A stretch of DNA of 42,268 nt from Halobacteriales archaeon QS_4_62_28. GTDB taxonomy: Archaea > Halobacteriota > Halobacteria > Halobacteriales > Haloarculaceae. The position numbers and the translations under genes were made by a program. The stretch lies in assembly GCA_003021685.1 (NCBI GenBank), contig PXRO01000021.1:1-42268 (forward strand), given 5' to 3'. Under the pieces are notes generated by a model that saw nothing but the letters and a program-made list of their open reading frames with translations, had not been told where the DNA came from and searched no databases. This document shows positions 16,299 to 24,992 of the stretch, piece by piece; position 1 is the first letter of the stretch; each line of letters opens with the position of its first letter.

Positions 16299-18614
16299 AT
16301 GACTGTCGATTCGCTGACTGCGGGACTCCAAGAAACGTTCGAGTGCTTCGACGGGAGTGGAACGCCCCAGACGACGACCGAGGTCGCCGAACAACTCGAT
16401 CTCGGCCGGCGCAGTACGTACGACCGTCTGGAGCGACTGGTCGAGACAGGCCGACTCGAAACGAAAAAAGTCGGCGCGAGCGCGCGCGTCTGGTGGCGTT
16501 CAGTCCGGAAGACGGCCGATTCAGTCGAACCGAGCGGTACAATCGACCGCGAGCACCGTCACGACGTGTTCGACCGCATCGACGACGGAGTCTTCGGTCT
16601 CGACAACGATTGGCGAATCACGTATGTGAACGACCGTGCGGCGACGCTACTGGGCCAATCCAGAGACGAATTACTCGGCGACCGATTCGACGGCATCTTC
16701 CCGGAGAACGAAGACATGCGATTCCAGCGTGAGGCCCACAGGGCCAGAGAGCGAGACGAATCACTCACGTTCGAAACCCACTGCGAGCCACTGGACACGT
16801 GGTTCGAAGCGACAGTGTATCCCTCCGAAACCGGCTTTTCGGTCTACTTTCGGGACGTGTCCGACCGTCAGGAGCGCAATCGCCAGTTGCAACAGCGCCT
16901 GGCACAACTCGAAGCGATCTCCGAACTCGGCCATCGCGCGCTCGAAACGCACGACCTGGATGAACTGATGGCCGATGCGGCCACACTCGTGGCCGAGACG
17001 CTGGGGACCGACTACTGCAAGGTGCTGGATCTGGACCAGTCTGCCGACGAACTCCTGCTTCGACAGGGCGTTGGCTGGGACGACGGCATCGTCGGCACGG
17101 CGACTGTCTCGGCTGTCGAGGACGACTCACAGGCCGCATACACGCTCAAGAGCGACGAGCCAGTCAGAGTCGAAGACCTCACGGCCGAAACTCGTTTCAG
17201 CGGTCCTGCCCTCCTCACGGACCACGGGGTTCAAAGCGGCATCAGCGTGATCATCGGCCCGCCCGACGATCCCTGGGGCATTCTGGGCACGCACGACAGG
17301 GACCGCCGGTCGTTTGCCGACCACGACGTGAACTTCGTCCGGTCGGTCGCGAACGTGCTGGCGACTGCTATCAACCGCCACGACCACGAGCAGATGCTCG
17401 TCCGGCAACGCCAGCAACTCTCCGCGATCAACAGCCTGAACCGGACCGTCAGCGATATCGCGAGCGCCGTCATCGACCAGTCGACGCGCTCGGAGATCGA
17501 AGCGGCTGTATGTGAACGTCTCGCCGCCAGCGACTCCTACGAGTTCGCCTGGATCGGCGAGACAGATCCGACTGCTCAGGAGGTCAGGCTTCGGACCGAG
17601 GCGGGCGTCGAGGGATATCTCGACGGCCGAACGATCTCCGTCGATCCCGACGAGGAGTACAGCCAGGGACCGACCGGCCAGGCGCTCCGGACCGGTGCGG
17701 TACAGACCGCTCGCGGGCTACGGACTAACCAGAGACACGACCAGTGGCGCGGTGACATCGAAGCACACGGCGTCACGTCTTCGGCAGCGGTCCCAATCGT
17801 GTGCGAGGACAGCGTCTACGGTGTTCTCAACGTGTACACGCAACGAGACGATGCCTTCGAAGGACAGGAACAGGTGGTGATCGCCCGTATCGGCGAAATC
17901 GTGGGTCACGCCATCGCCGCGAGCGACCGAAAGCGGGCACTACTCAGCGACGAACTCGTCGAACTCGAATTTTGTATCCGCGACTTTTTCGACGCGGTCG
18001 GTATCGACGGGCAACCCGACGCCCGGATCGCCTTCGAGAATATCGTGCCGATAGACGACGAATGTCTCGTCTACGGGACCTCGACGCCCGGCGTCTTCGG
18101 GTTCCTGCAGCGTATCGTCGACGACCGCTCACACTGGAAAAGCGTTCGCATCATCGAGAACGACGGCGAGCAGGCGACCTTCGAACTCCGCCTCGCACAG
18201 TCATCGATGATCTCGGCCGTGGCCTCGCTTGGCGGCCGTATCGAGCGAGCAGTCATCGACGACGATTTCCGGATGACGGTGTCACTGTCGGCCGACAGCG
18301 ACGCGCGACCGGTGATAGACGCTATACAGACGCTCTACCCCTCGGCCGAACTGCTGAAACGCCGGCAGATCACGCGGGAGGGCAACACCGAAGACCGAAT
18401 CGAACGGATGCTGGCGGAGGGACTTACCGACCGACAGCGCACGGCACTGGAGACTGCCTACCACGCTGGCTTCTTCGAGTGGCCCCGGGTGACTGCTGGC
18501 GACGAACTCGCAGCATCACTCGATGTCTCGCCGCCGACCTTCCACCAGCACCTCCGCAAAGCCGAGCAGAAACTCGTGGCTGCCGTTCTCTCGTCGCCGT
18601 CTTCGGACGCGTGA
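16299..18614 (+). CDS. Bat-like sensor-regulator: wHTH, PAS, GAF, GAF and bacterio-opsin activator HTH
   Basis: The protein has 771 residues. Residues 1-75 form a winged helix (EVAEQLDLGRRSTYDRLERL). Residues about 85-190 form a PAS domain (FDRIDDGVFGLDNDWRITYV). Two GAF-type domains follow (about 200-350 and 370-545), separated by coiled-coil helices. Residues about 555-700 match the region that precedes the HTH in Bat proteins. The C-terminus (about 705-765) has LTDRQRTALETAYHAGFFEWPR and LDVSPPTFHQHLRKAEQKL, the bacterio-opsin activator HTH. Having DNA-binding domains at both ends is notable. Sensed signals (redox, light or small molecules) cannot be read from sequence. No bacteriorhodopsin gene is nearby. 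The ATG at 16299 begins the HTH; earlier in-frame starts lie in non-protein-like sequence. Confidence 0.88.
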   Translation: MTVDSLTAGLQETFECFDGSGTPQTTTEVAEQLDLGRRSTYDRLERLVETGRLETKKVGASARVWWRSVRKTADSVEPSGTIDREHRHDVFDRIDDGVFGLDNDWRITYVNDRAATLLGQSRDELLGDRFDGIFPENEDMRFQREAHRARERDESLTFETHCEPLDTWFEATVYPSETGFSVYFRDVSDRQERNRQLQQRLAQLEAISELGHRALETHDLDELMADAATLVAETLGTDYCKVLDLDQSADELLLRQGVGWDDGIVGTATVSAVEDDSQAAYTLKSDEPVRVEDLTAETRFSGPALLTDHGVQSGISVIIGPPDDPWGILGTHDRDRRSFADHDVNFVRSVANVLATAINRHDHEQMLVRQRQQLSAINSLNRTVSDIASAVIDQSTRSEIEAAVCERLAASDSYEFAWIGETDPTAQEVRLRTEAGVEGYLDGRTISVDPDEEYSQGPTGQALRTGAVQTARGLRTNQRHDQWRGDIEAHGVTSSAAVPIVCEDSVYGVLNVYTQRDDAFEGQEQVVIARIGEIVGHAIAASDRKRALLSDELVELEFCIRDFFDAVGIDGQPDARIAFENIVPIDDECLVYGTSTPGVFGFLQRIVDDRSHWKSVRIIENDGEQATFELRLAQSSMISAVASLGGRIERAVIDDDFRMTVSLSADSDARPVIDAIQTLYPSAELLKRRQITREGNTEDRIERMLAEGLTDRQRTALETAYHAGFFEWPRVTAGDELAASLDVSPPTFHQHLRKAEQKLVAAVLSSPSSDA

Positions 18615-18761
18615 GGCCGCACTCGCCGTTGCAGGGGTCGACCGGTCGCGTGCAATCGTTCGCTTCTCGGCCACATCTCGGACCGTCCGGAGAGCTTGCG
18701 GTCGTCATCTACTTTTCCTCGACACTGGCGCGGTCCCAGACGAGTTCACTAGCTACCGGTC

Positions 18762-18773
18762 ATTTCATTAGAT
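18762..18773 (+). repeat. Left copy of a 12-bp direct repeat flanking the abrB-vapC/transposase segment
   Basis: ATTTCATTAGAT occurs here and again, identically and in the same orientation, at 20255-20266. The two copies bracket a lower-GC segment holding the toxin-antitoxin pair and a transposase remnant. Confidence 0.6.
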
Positions 18774-18842
18774 TATAATGGTTCTTCAGGCAGCGCAGGC
18801 GTTTTGTATGTCAACATAGTAGTGGGTATTAGGTGATTTGAA

Positions 18843-19118
18843 ATGGGTAATGATTCGGTCGAGGTGGTTTCCAGGGAAGAAATCACGCTGAAAGTCGATG
18901 ATAGAGGAAGAGTCACGCTTCCAAAAGAGGTTCGAGACCAACTCGGAATCGAGTTCAACGACGAGATTCCTGCACGGCTGATTGGCTCGGTTTTAGAGGT
19001 CAATCCAAAGCCGAGTTCGAAGTTACAGACGGCAACAGCGGGCCGCGGTTCGTGGGAGAACACGACTCCGGCTGACGCTGGTGAAAGCCTCTTCGGACCG
19101 ATGGAAGACAACGAATGA
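18843..19118 (+). CDS. AbrB/MazE-fold antitoxin (SpoVT-AbrB domain)
   Basis: A 91-residue protein with a swapped-hairpin DNA-binding domain: ITLKVDDRGRVTLPKEVRDQ (about 14-33), then LGIEFNDEIPARLIGSVLEV. A disordered C-terminal tail (about 60-91) would wrap the toxin. The sequence AGGTG at 18831-18835 lies at Shine-Dalgarno distance from the ATG, unlike most genes here, which look leaderless. Its stop overlaps the toxin start by 4 nt (ATGA), the normal antitoxin-first arrangement. It probably autorepresses the pair. Confidence 0.88.
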   Translation: MGNDSVEVVSREEITLKVDDRGRVTLPKEVRDQLGIEFNDEIPARLIGSVLEVNPKPSSKLQTATAGRGSWENTTPADAGESLFGPMEDNE

Positions 19119-19603
19119 CCAGCCGAGTGGACTCGCTTCCAACTGAGGTGACGGTCCTCACAGATGTCAACATCCTCGCTATTGGACTCACTGACGACCA
19201 TCCGGCGTACGATGAGGTCTACCCGTGGATTGAAGATGCACTCGATGGGCCGAATGCGTTGCTCGTGTTCGACTACTACCCCCTTCAAGCACAGTATATT
19301 ATGACTCAACAATTCGGTGTCGAACCGGTAGACGCCCGAAACGCTGTTCAGTCACTGGTTCAGAGTCCGACTCGGATAATCAATGCCAATGACACCACAG
19401 TGCTCGATGCATACGATATCAGTGCCGAGAAGAACCACGACGTGTACGACGCATTTCTTCTCGCGCTTGCCCGGTCGTACGATGCTGACTATCTGCTCAC
19501 CACTGATACTGACTTTGAAGAACTCTGTGAGGCGGAAGATGTGACGTATCAGAACCCGATTCCGGCAGAGAAACGCAACGTTTTGACTGTCACTGAGGGA
19601 TAA
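19115..19603 (+). CDS. PIN-domain toxin (VapC-like)
   Basis: A 162-residue PIN-fold RNase, inferred toxin of the preceding AbrB-type antitoxin. Acidic site residues are Asp17 (VLTDVNILAIG), Asp112 (HDVYDAFLLALARS) and Asp131/Asp133 (TTDTDFEEL). The conserved glutamate normally found in the helix after the second strand is not obvious; the segment reads VFDYYPLQAQYIM, so Asp53 may substitute. Codon use is lower in GC than in flanking chromosomal genes, consistent with transfer. The start overlaps the antitoxin stop, so translation is coupled. Confidence 0.85.
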   Translation: MTSRVDSLPTEVTVLTDVNILAIGLTDDHPAYDEVYPWIEDALDGPNALLVFDYYPLQAQYIMTQQFGVEPVDARNAVQSLVQSPTRIINANDTTVLDAYDISAEKNHDVYDAFLLALARSYDADYLLTTDTDFEELCEAEDVTYQNPIPAEKRNVLTVTEG

Positions 19604-19605
19604 AT

Positions 19606-20136
19606 ATGACTGGATCTACATCTAAAGAGTTGCTTTCAGAGTTTGCTGAGGCCACTGAAGAAGATGCTGAGAAGACCGGTCGAATGTTCGGTGATCTTCC
19701 TGATGAAATCCGCGAAGAGGAGGAAGAGCGGGATCTGTTCGGAAACGATGACGATACGCAGTTGTACATACTATTCGAGACTAATCACCCCGATCTAGAA
19801 CTACCAGATGAAGGGAGTGACGAGGGTGAAAATTCTGAGATTGAGAACGTGCATATGGTGAGTCGGCTTATTCGGCAGTATAGCAATCGGTAGGGGATTG
19901 AGAACGGGTTCAAGCAGATCAAACGCTTCCGCGTTCGGACTACCTCGATGAAGTTCGGGTATCGGTTCTTTAATTTCCTGTACGCCTGCATAATGTACAA
20001 CGTTTGGCGGTTAGTCGATCTACTCGTGAAGTTGGAGCTGCTGGCCGAGTCGGAGTTCCGTCACAAGCCGCTCGTGACAGCTGATCTCTTCTTGACGATA
20101 GCGAAGGAGTACGCTGGTTCGGACCCGCCTGACTGA
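19606..20136 (+). pseudogene. C-terminal remnant of a DDE transposase with an internal amber codon
   Basis: The frame begins 2 nt after vapC and is interrupted by TAG at 19891-19893, then continues in the same frame to 20136. Translation across the stop gives NR*GIENGFKQIKRF, where related transposases, including the one at 26.1-27.0 kb, have RWGIENG. So the stop replaces the Trp next to the catalytic Glu of the DDE triad, by a single TGG-to-TAG change. The rest reads FRVRTTSMKFGYRFFNFLYA and NVWRLVDLLVKL, the family's C-terminus. The N-terminal catalytic part is missing, so the element is dead. The acidic start (EFAEATEEDAEKTGRMF) matches the variable linker of such proteins. Confidence 0.8.
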
Positions 20137-20254
20137 AGCACACCTCTTCTCGGGCCTGTTTTCGGTAAGTGGCAACACTCATTGAAACGGCGTATTTTCA
20201 CCGTTTTCGCGAAGATTCCGTCTCCGATTGGTACTGTGGAATCACTCACTATAA

Positions 20255-20266
20255 ATTTCATTAGAT
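20255..20266 (+). repeat. Right copy of the 12-bp direct repeat
   Basis: Identical to 18762-18773 (ATTTCATTAGAT). It lies just beyond the transposase remnant, in the lower-GC region before gcvT. It could be an old target-site duplication or recombination scar. Confidence 0.55.
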
Positions 20267-20397
20267 AAGGATCTGTAACTAAGTGGGGTGGGCGCTCTTT
20301 CGACCGTGTCATGAAACTAGTGATTGCCAGCAGGTCCCACATTTGCTATCGCGGTATACAGTTTACGCGCGCTGCTCGACTCGGCCTCAAGCACCGA

Positions 20398-20406
20398 TGT
20401 ATAAGC
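20398..20406 (+). promoter_or_regulatory. TATA-like promoter of gcvT-gcvH
   Basis: TGTATAAGC is centred 28 nt before the ATG at 20430, so the gcvT message is probably leaderless. It rules out the longer frame that could start at 20283. Confidence 0.65.
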
Positions 20407-20429
20407 CAGCGCCGGGCGAGAGAGGACGC

Positions 20430-21515
20430 ATGGGCCTTCGCACACCACCGCTCGGGCCGGTCCACGAGGATGCCGGGGCCACCTTCACTGATTTCGGGGG
20501 CTGGGAGATGCCCGTCGAGTTCGACTCGATCCGGACAGAACACGCCGCAGTCCGGGAGTCAGTCGGCAAGTTCGACGTCTCACACATGGGTGAAATCGTC
20601 GTGTCCGGGCCGGACGCGACGCAACTCATGCAACGCCTGACGACTAACGACGTGACAGTGCTCGACCCGGGCGAGTCTCACTACTCGGCGATGACGCGTG
20701 AGGACGGCGTCATGCTCGACGATACCATGGTCTATCGATTGCCAACGTCCGTCGACGACGACTTCCTCTTTATCCCCAACGCGGGCCACGACGAGCAGAT
20801 GGAACGTCGCTGGCGCGACCACGCCGACGGACTCGATGTCACGGTCGACAACCGGACGGCAGCGTACGGCCTGATCGCACTCCAGGGCCCCGACGCGAAG
20901 GGCCTGCTGGCTCCCGAGACCGACCTCGACCTCGACGCTGTCCCCGCATTCGCCATCGTCGAGGGGACCACCGCTGGCGTCGAGACGCTCGTCGCAACGA
21001 CTGGTTACACCGGTGAGCGGGGGTACGAACTGCTCTGTCCGGCCGAGGAGATCGAGACGGTCTGGGACACGCTGAACTGTCAGCCCTGCGGGCTGGGCGC
21101 TCGTGATACACTGCGCCTGGAAATGGGCTTTCTCCTCGCTGGCCAGGACTTCCACCCCGACGAGGAGCCACGAAATCCCTACGAGGCGGGAATTGGCTCC
21201 GTCGTCGAACTCGATACCGAGTTCATCGGCCGCGATGCACTGGAGCAGATCGCCGTGGAAGGGCCAGACGAGAAACTCACCGGCCTCTCGTTGATCGACC
21301 GGGGTATCCCGCGTGACGGATACGACGTGACGACGCCAGACGGCACGCACCTCGGAACGATCACCAGCGGGACGATGAGTCCGACGCTTGGCACACCAAT
21401 CGCGCTCGCGTATCTCCCGATGGAGTATCGAAACGCCGGCACGACACTCCGCGTCGTCGTCCGGGACGAACCGAAGAAAGCACGTGTCAGGGCCACCCCA
21501 TTCCTCGATAGATGA
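20430..21515 (+). CDS. gcvT: Glycine cleavage system T protein (aminomethyltransferase)
   Basis: A 361-residue T protein, which moves the methylene group from the aminomethyl-lipoyl H protein to tetrahydrofolate and releases ammonia. Signatures are [41 protein letters not shown], the LQGP strand, [14 protein letters not shown] and [20 protein letters not shown], all in family order and at full length. The stop overlaps gcvH by 4 nt (ATGA). It forms an operon with gcvH and functions with gcvPA/gcvPB downstream. Confidence 0.95.
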   Translation: MGLRTPPLGPVHEDAGATFTDFGGWEMPVEFDSIRTEHAAVRESVGKFDVSHMGEIVVSGPDATQLMQRLTTNDVTVLDPGESHYSAMTREDGVMLDDTMVYRLPTSVDDDFLFIPNAGHDEQMERRWRDHADGLDVTVDNRTAAYGLIALQGPDAKGLLAPETDLDLDAVPAFAIVEGTTAGVETLVATTGYTGERGYELLCPAEEIETVWDTLNCQPCGLGARDTLRLEMGFLLAGQDFHPDEEPRNPYEAGIGSVVELDTEFIGRDALEQIAVEGPDEKLTGLSLIDRGIPRDGYDVTTPDGTHLGTITSGTMSPTLGTPIALAYLPMEYRNAGTTLRVVVRDEPKKARVRATPFLDR

Positions 21516-21895
21516 GTTTCAACGTTCCCGACGACCTTCGATACCTCGACACCCACGAGTGGGTACGACAGGACGACGACACAGCGACGGTCGGTATCTC
21601 CGACTTCGCCCAGGACGAACTCGGCGACGTGGTCTTCGTCGAACTCCCAGACGAGGGCGACGAACTGACTGCCGGCACAGACTTCGGTGTCGTCGAATCG
21701 ATCAAGGCCGTTTCGGACGTCTACGCGCCCGTCTCCGGCACGGTGACGGCTGTCAACGACGACCTGATCGACCGGCCGGAACTGCTCAACGAGGACCCCT
21801 ACGGCGACGGCTGGTTACTCGAACTCGAATTGGCCGACGAGAGCGAACTCGACGGCCTGCTCTCGCCCGACGAGTACAGCGACCAGATCGCATAG
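21512..21895 (+). CDS. gcvH: Glycine cleavage system H protein
   Basis: A 127-residue lipoyl carrier. The lipoylated Lys65 sits in the conserved hairpin [17 protein letters not shown]. The N-terminal [11 protein letters not shown]-type strand and the C-terminal [10 protein letters not shown] complete the fold at normal length. It shuttles the aminomethyl group between the P, T and L proteins. Overlap with gcvT implies coupled translation. Confidence 0.95.
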   Translation: MSFNVPDDLRYLDTHEWVRQDDDTATVGISDFAQDELGDVVFVELPDEGDELTAGTDFGVVESIKAVSDVYAPVSGTVTAVNDDLIDRPELLNEDPYGDGWLLELELADESELDGLLSPDEYSDQIA

Positions 21896-21973
21896 CGGTC
21901 CCGTCCCTCTCTGATCGGCGTTGCGCTCGCCAGCACGTCACAGCCACACATGGCGTGGAGAGAAAGCGCACAC

Positions 21974-21982
21974 TAATATATA
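21974..21982 (+). promoter_or_regulatory. TATA-like promoter of the gcvPA-gcvPB operon
   Basis: TAATATATA is centred about 27 nt upstream of an ATG at 22005 and 55 nt upstream of the gcvPA ATG. Standard spacing therefore puts the transcription start at the mini-ORF ATG, not at gcvPA. Confidence 0.6.
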
Positions 21983-22004
21983 CAGCGCCGTAAGCCCCGA
22001 TATC

Positions 22005-22043
22005 ATGTCCGGATGCCGGACGACCCTGGAATATGAGCGATAA
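22005..22043 (+). CDS. Putative 12-codon leader ORF overlapping the gcvPA start
   Basis: The ATG at 22005 opens [12 protein letters not shown] and stops at TAA 22041-22043, which lies inside the first codons of gcvPA (ATG 22033). The promoter geometry makes this ORF leaderless, and the gcvPA start has no clear Shine-Dalgarno. Termination 8-10 nt past the gcvPA start would allow reinitiation on gcvPA. Whether the peptide is made or regulates is unknown; an untranslated 28-nt leader is the alternative. Confidence 0.4.
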   Translation: MSGCRTTLEYER

Positions 22044-23370
22044 CCATTCTCGCGGTAGCCCATACGCACCGCACACGGAGGCGATGACGATGGCGATGCT
22101 GGATGCCGTCGATGCCGAGAGCGAGGCGGCACTGTTCGACATCCCCGACACCGTTACCTTCGACGGCAAATTCGATATCCCGGAGCGATCGGAGCGCGCA
22201 ACGCGCCGGCACGTCGAGGGAATACTCGGGCGAAACGACGACCTGACGGCGTTCATGGGTCGGGGCCACTACGACCACTACGTCCCGTCGGTCGTCGAAG
22301 ACCTGGCGGGTCGGTCGGAGTTCTTGACGTCTTACACACAGTACCAGCCAGAGGTCGCCCAGGGGTTCCTGCAGGCGCTCTTCGAGTACCAGTCGATGCT
22401 GGTAGCGTTGACCGGCCTCGACGTGGCCAACTGCTCGATGTACGACGGGGCGACGGCACTCGGCGAAGCGGTAACCCTCTCCCAGCGAGTCCGGAGTATC
22501 TCGGGTGACCGCGTGCTGGTGCCCGACCTGCTGCGGGACGGCAAACGTGAGGTCCTCGAAAACTACGCCGCTGGACCCGGTGTCATCGTCGACACCTACT
22601 CGACGGCGGATGGCAACGTCGATACGGCGGCGCTCGAAGAGACATTCGACGACGACGTGGCGATGGTGTACGCCGAGAATCCGACTGTCCGTGGGACCAT
22701 CGAGGAACACCTCTCGGCCGTCGGTGACCTCGCCGACGCCCACGACGCGCTGTTCTGTCTGGGGAGCGATCCGGTCGCGCTCGCCCTGCTCGAAGCGCCA
22801 GCCAGCGTCGGCACGGATATCGTCGTCGGTGATGCGAGTTCGCTGGGCATCGGCACGGCCTACGGCTTCGGTCTGGGTCTGTTTGTCACTCGCGAAGAAT
22901 ACCTCCGGCAAGTGCCTGGCCGACTCGTCGGGGCGGCGACCGACGAGAGCGACCGCCGAACGTACACGCTGACGCTGCAGACACGAGAACAGCACATCCG
23001 CCGGGAGCGAGCGACCTCGAACATCTGCACGAACCAGGCCTGGGTCGCCCTGCGGACGGCGATACACGCTGTGTGGCTTGGCCCGGATGGGCTGCTCGAT
23101 CTGGCCGAATCCTGCGTGACACGCGCCACTGACCTCGCGGCGCGGGTCGACGAGATTCGCGGCGTCAAAGCGCCGGTCCACGACCGGCATCACTTCAGGG
23201 AGTTCGTCGCTCACACCGACCAGCCAGCGGGGGCCGTGCGCGCTGGTCTGGCCGACAACGGCTACGGTGTCCACGCGGTCGGCGACCACGAGATACAGAT
23301 CTGTGTCACCGAGACGACCGAGCGGGCGGTCGAGGAGTTCATCGAGACGCTCGCGGAGGTGGCAGTATGA
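22033..23370 (+). CDS. gcvPA: Glycine dehydrogenase (decarboxylating) subunit 1
   Basis: A 445-residue N-terminal half of the split P protein, which with GcvPB decarboxylates glycine using PLP. Signatures are [55 protein letters not shown] and [15 protein letters not shown], followed by the [14 protein letters not shown] and [10 protein letters not shown] segments. Length and order are those of the archaeal and Gram-positive split form. The final ATGA overlaps a 21-codon ORF that leads to gcvPB. Confidence 0.95.
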   Translation: MSDNHSRGSPYAPHTEAMTMAMLDAVDAESEAALFDIPDTVTFDGKFDIPERSERATRRHVEGILGRNDDLTAFMGRGHYDHYVPSVVEDLAGRSEFLTSYTQYQPEVAQGFLQALFEYQSMLVALTGLDVANCSMYDGATALGEAVTLSQRVRSISGDRVLVPDLLRDGKREVLENYAAGPGVIVDTYSTADGNVDTAALEETFDDDVAMVYAENPTVRGTIEEHLSAVGDLADAHDALFCLGSDPVALALLEAPASVGTDIVVGDASSLGIGTAYGFGLGLFVTREEYLRQVPGRLVGAATDESDRRTYTLTLQTREQHIRRERATSNICTNQAWVALRTAIHAVWLGPDGLLDLAESCVTRATDLAARVDEIRGVKAPVHDRHHFREFVAHTDQPAGAVRAGLADNGYGVHAVGDHEIQICVTETTERAVEEFIETLAEVAV

Positions 23371-23432
23371 AACACCGCCTGACGCGTCGCGCCCGACGAA
23401 TCTCGTGCTGCCATGAGAGGTGGCCCGCGTGA
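23367..23432 (+). CDS. Putative 21-aa bridging ORF between gcvPA and gcvPB
   Basis: The ATG overlaps the gcvPA stop by 4 nt (ATGA), and the TGA (23430-23432) overlaps the gcvPB GTG at 23429 by 4 nt (GTGA). The encoded peptide begins [15 protein letters not shown] and is Arg-rich (6 of 21), unlike the acidic proteins around it. The exact stitching at both ends suggests that ribosomes ending gcvPA translate this ORF and then reach gcvPB. Function as a translational bridge is inferred; it may produce no stable peptide. Confidence 0.4.
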   Translation: MKHRLTRRARRISCCHERWPA

Positions 23433-24868
23433 GATACGACCAGGCTCGTTGGACTAACGACGAGGCGCGGTACGAACCACTGCTTTCGGAGAAATCGACG
23501 ACCGAAGTGTCGACCGACGACAGTCCGCTCCCAGACGACCTGACCCGGGACTCGCTTGCACTGCCCGACCTGAGCGAACCCGAACTGGCGCGCCACTACA
23601 CGCGCCTCTCCCAGATGAACTACGGCGTCGAGAGCGGCCCCTTCCCACTTGGGTCGTGTACGATGAAATACAACCCATCGTTCACCGAGGACCTCGCCGC
23701 TCACCCCGCGGCAGCGGTCCATCCCGACCAGCCAACACGGACCACGCAGGGGACCCTCGAACTCCTCTTTGGCCTCCAGGACTACCTGGGCCGGATCGGC
23801 GGGATGGACGCTGTCTCGCTTCAGCCACCGGCCGGCGCGGCCGGGGAGTTCGCGGGAATCCTCGTCGCGAAGGCCTCCCACGAGCACAGCGGAGAGGGCC
23901 AGCGTAGTGAGGTCATCGTCCCCGAATCGGCCCACGGGACCAACTTCGCCAGCGCGGCGATGGCGGGTTACGACGTGGTATCGCTGGCGAGCGACGACGA
24001 CGGCCGGGTCGACCTTGACGCTCTCGAAGCGGCCGTCGGCGAGGAGACGGCGGCGCTGATGCTCACCAACCCCAACACGCTGGGACTGTTCGAGCGCGAC
24101 ATCGAGGCAATCGCGGACATCGTCCACGACGCCGGCGGTCTGCTGTACTACGACGGCGCGAATCTCAACGCTCTGCTCGGACAGGCCCGACCGGGCGACA
24201 TGGGCTTTGACGTGATGCACTACAACGTCCACAAGACCTTCGCGACGCCCCACGGCGGCGGCGGTCCCGGTGCCGGACCAATCGGCGTCACTGCCGAACT
24301 CGCACCGTTTCTCCCGTCGCCACAGGTCGAGCGGTCCGACAGCGGCTACGAGTTCGTCGAACCCGACCACTCTATCGGCAAGGTCCACGGGTTCTACGGC
24401 AACTGGCTCGTTCTCGTGAAAGCCTACGCCTACATCGCTCGACTGGGTGACGGCGGCCTCGAAGACGCCAGTGCGAAGGCCGTCCTCAACGCCAACTACC
24501 TCGCCGAACAGATGGACTTCGAGGTCCCCTTCGAACCGTTCCACCACGAGTTCGTGGCCAGTGCTGGCGACCGAGACGCCGCAGACGTGGCAAAGCGGAT
24601 GCTCGACCACGGCGTTCACCCGCCGACGACCAAGTGGCCAGAAATCGTCAGCGAGGCACTGATGACCGAACCGACGGAAGTCGAGTCCAGGCGCACACTC
24701 GAGCACCTCGCCGAGGCGTTCAATGCCGTTGCTGACGAGGACGACGAGACGCTGGCGGCGGCACCCGAATCGACGGCGGCTCGCCGGATCGACCAGGTTC
24801 GGGCCGCCCGTGAACCGCGACTGTCCTGGCAATCGCTGGGCGAATATACCGGTGGACGTACGCACTGA
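23429..24868 (+). CDS. gcvPB: Glycine dehydrogenase (decarboxylating) subunit 2
   Basis: A 479-residue C-terminal half of the P protein carrying the PLP-binding Lys269 in HYNVHKTFATPHGGGGPGAG. Other signatures are GSCTMKYNP, LQPPAGAAGEFAGILVAKA, HGTNFASAAMAGY and MLTNPNTLGLFE. The start is placed at GTG 23429 because GAGGTG at 23416-23421 lies at ribosome-binding distance and the bridging ORF stops there; GTG 23420 is also in frame and would add three residues. With gcvPA, gcvT, gcvH and a lipoamide dehydrogenase elsewhere it completes glycine cleavage. Confidence 0.94.
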   Translation: MRYDQARWTNDEARYEPLLSEKSTTEVSTDDSPLPDDLTRDSLALPDLSEPELARHYTRLSQMNYGVESGPFPLGSCTMKYNPSFTEDLAAHPAAAVHPDQPTRTTQGTLELLFGLQDYLGRIGGMDAVSLQPPAGAAGEFAGILVAKASHEHSGEGQRSEVIVPESAHGTNFASAAMAGYDVVSLASDDDGRVDLDALEAAVGEETAALMLTNPNTLGLFERDIEAIADIVHDAGGLLYYDGANLNALLGQARPGDMGFDVMHYNVHKTFATPHGGGGPGAGPIGVTAELAPFLPSPQVERSDSGYEFVEPDHSIGKVHGFYGNWLVLVKAYAYIARLGDGGLEDASAKAVLNANYLAEQMDFEVPFEPFHHEFVASAGDRDAADVAKRMLDHGVHPPTTKWPEIVSEALMTEPTEVESRRTLEHLAEAFNAVADEDDETLAAAPESTAARRIDQVRAAREPRLSWQSLGEYTGGRTH

Positions 24869-24992
24869 TACATTCAGCCCGGGGACCGTGACGGCTGAGA
24901 CGTATCAAATCGACAGGTGTCACCGAGTGCGTTCCCCCACGACAGTGACGTGATCGTCGACGACCGTATCCGCGCTGTCACCGACGACAGTA

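Noticed and set aside
19891-19893. TAG as a pyrrolysine or recoded codon
   Set aside because: The gene is an N-terminally truncated transposase, the aligned residue is Trp rather than a functional special residue, and no suppressor system is visible. A simple nonsense mutation is the better explanation.
22003-24865. Long minus-strand frames opposite gcvPA and gcvPB (428 and 508 codons)
   Set aside because: Val/Arg/Asp-rich shadows of two highly conserved genes.
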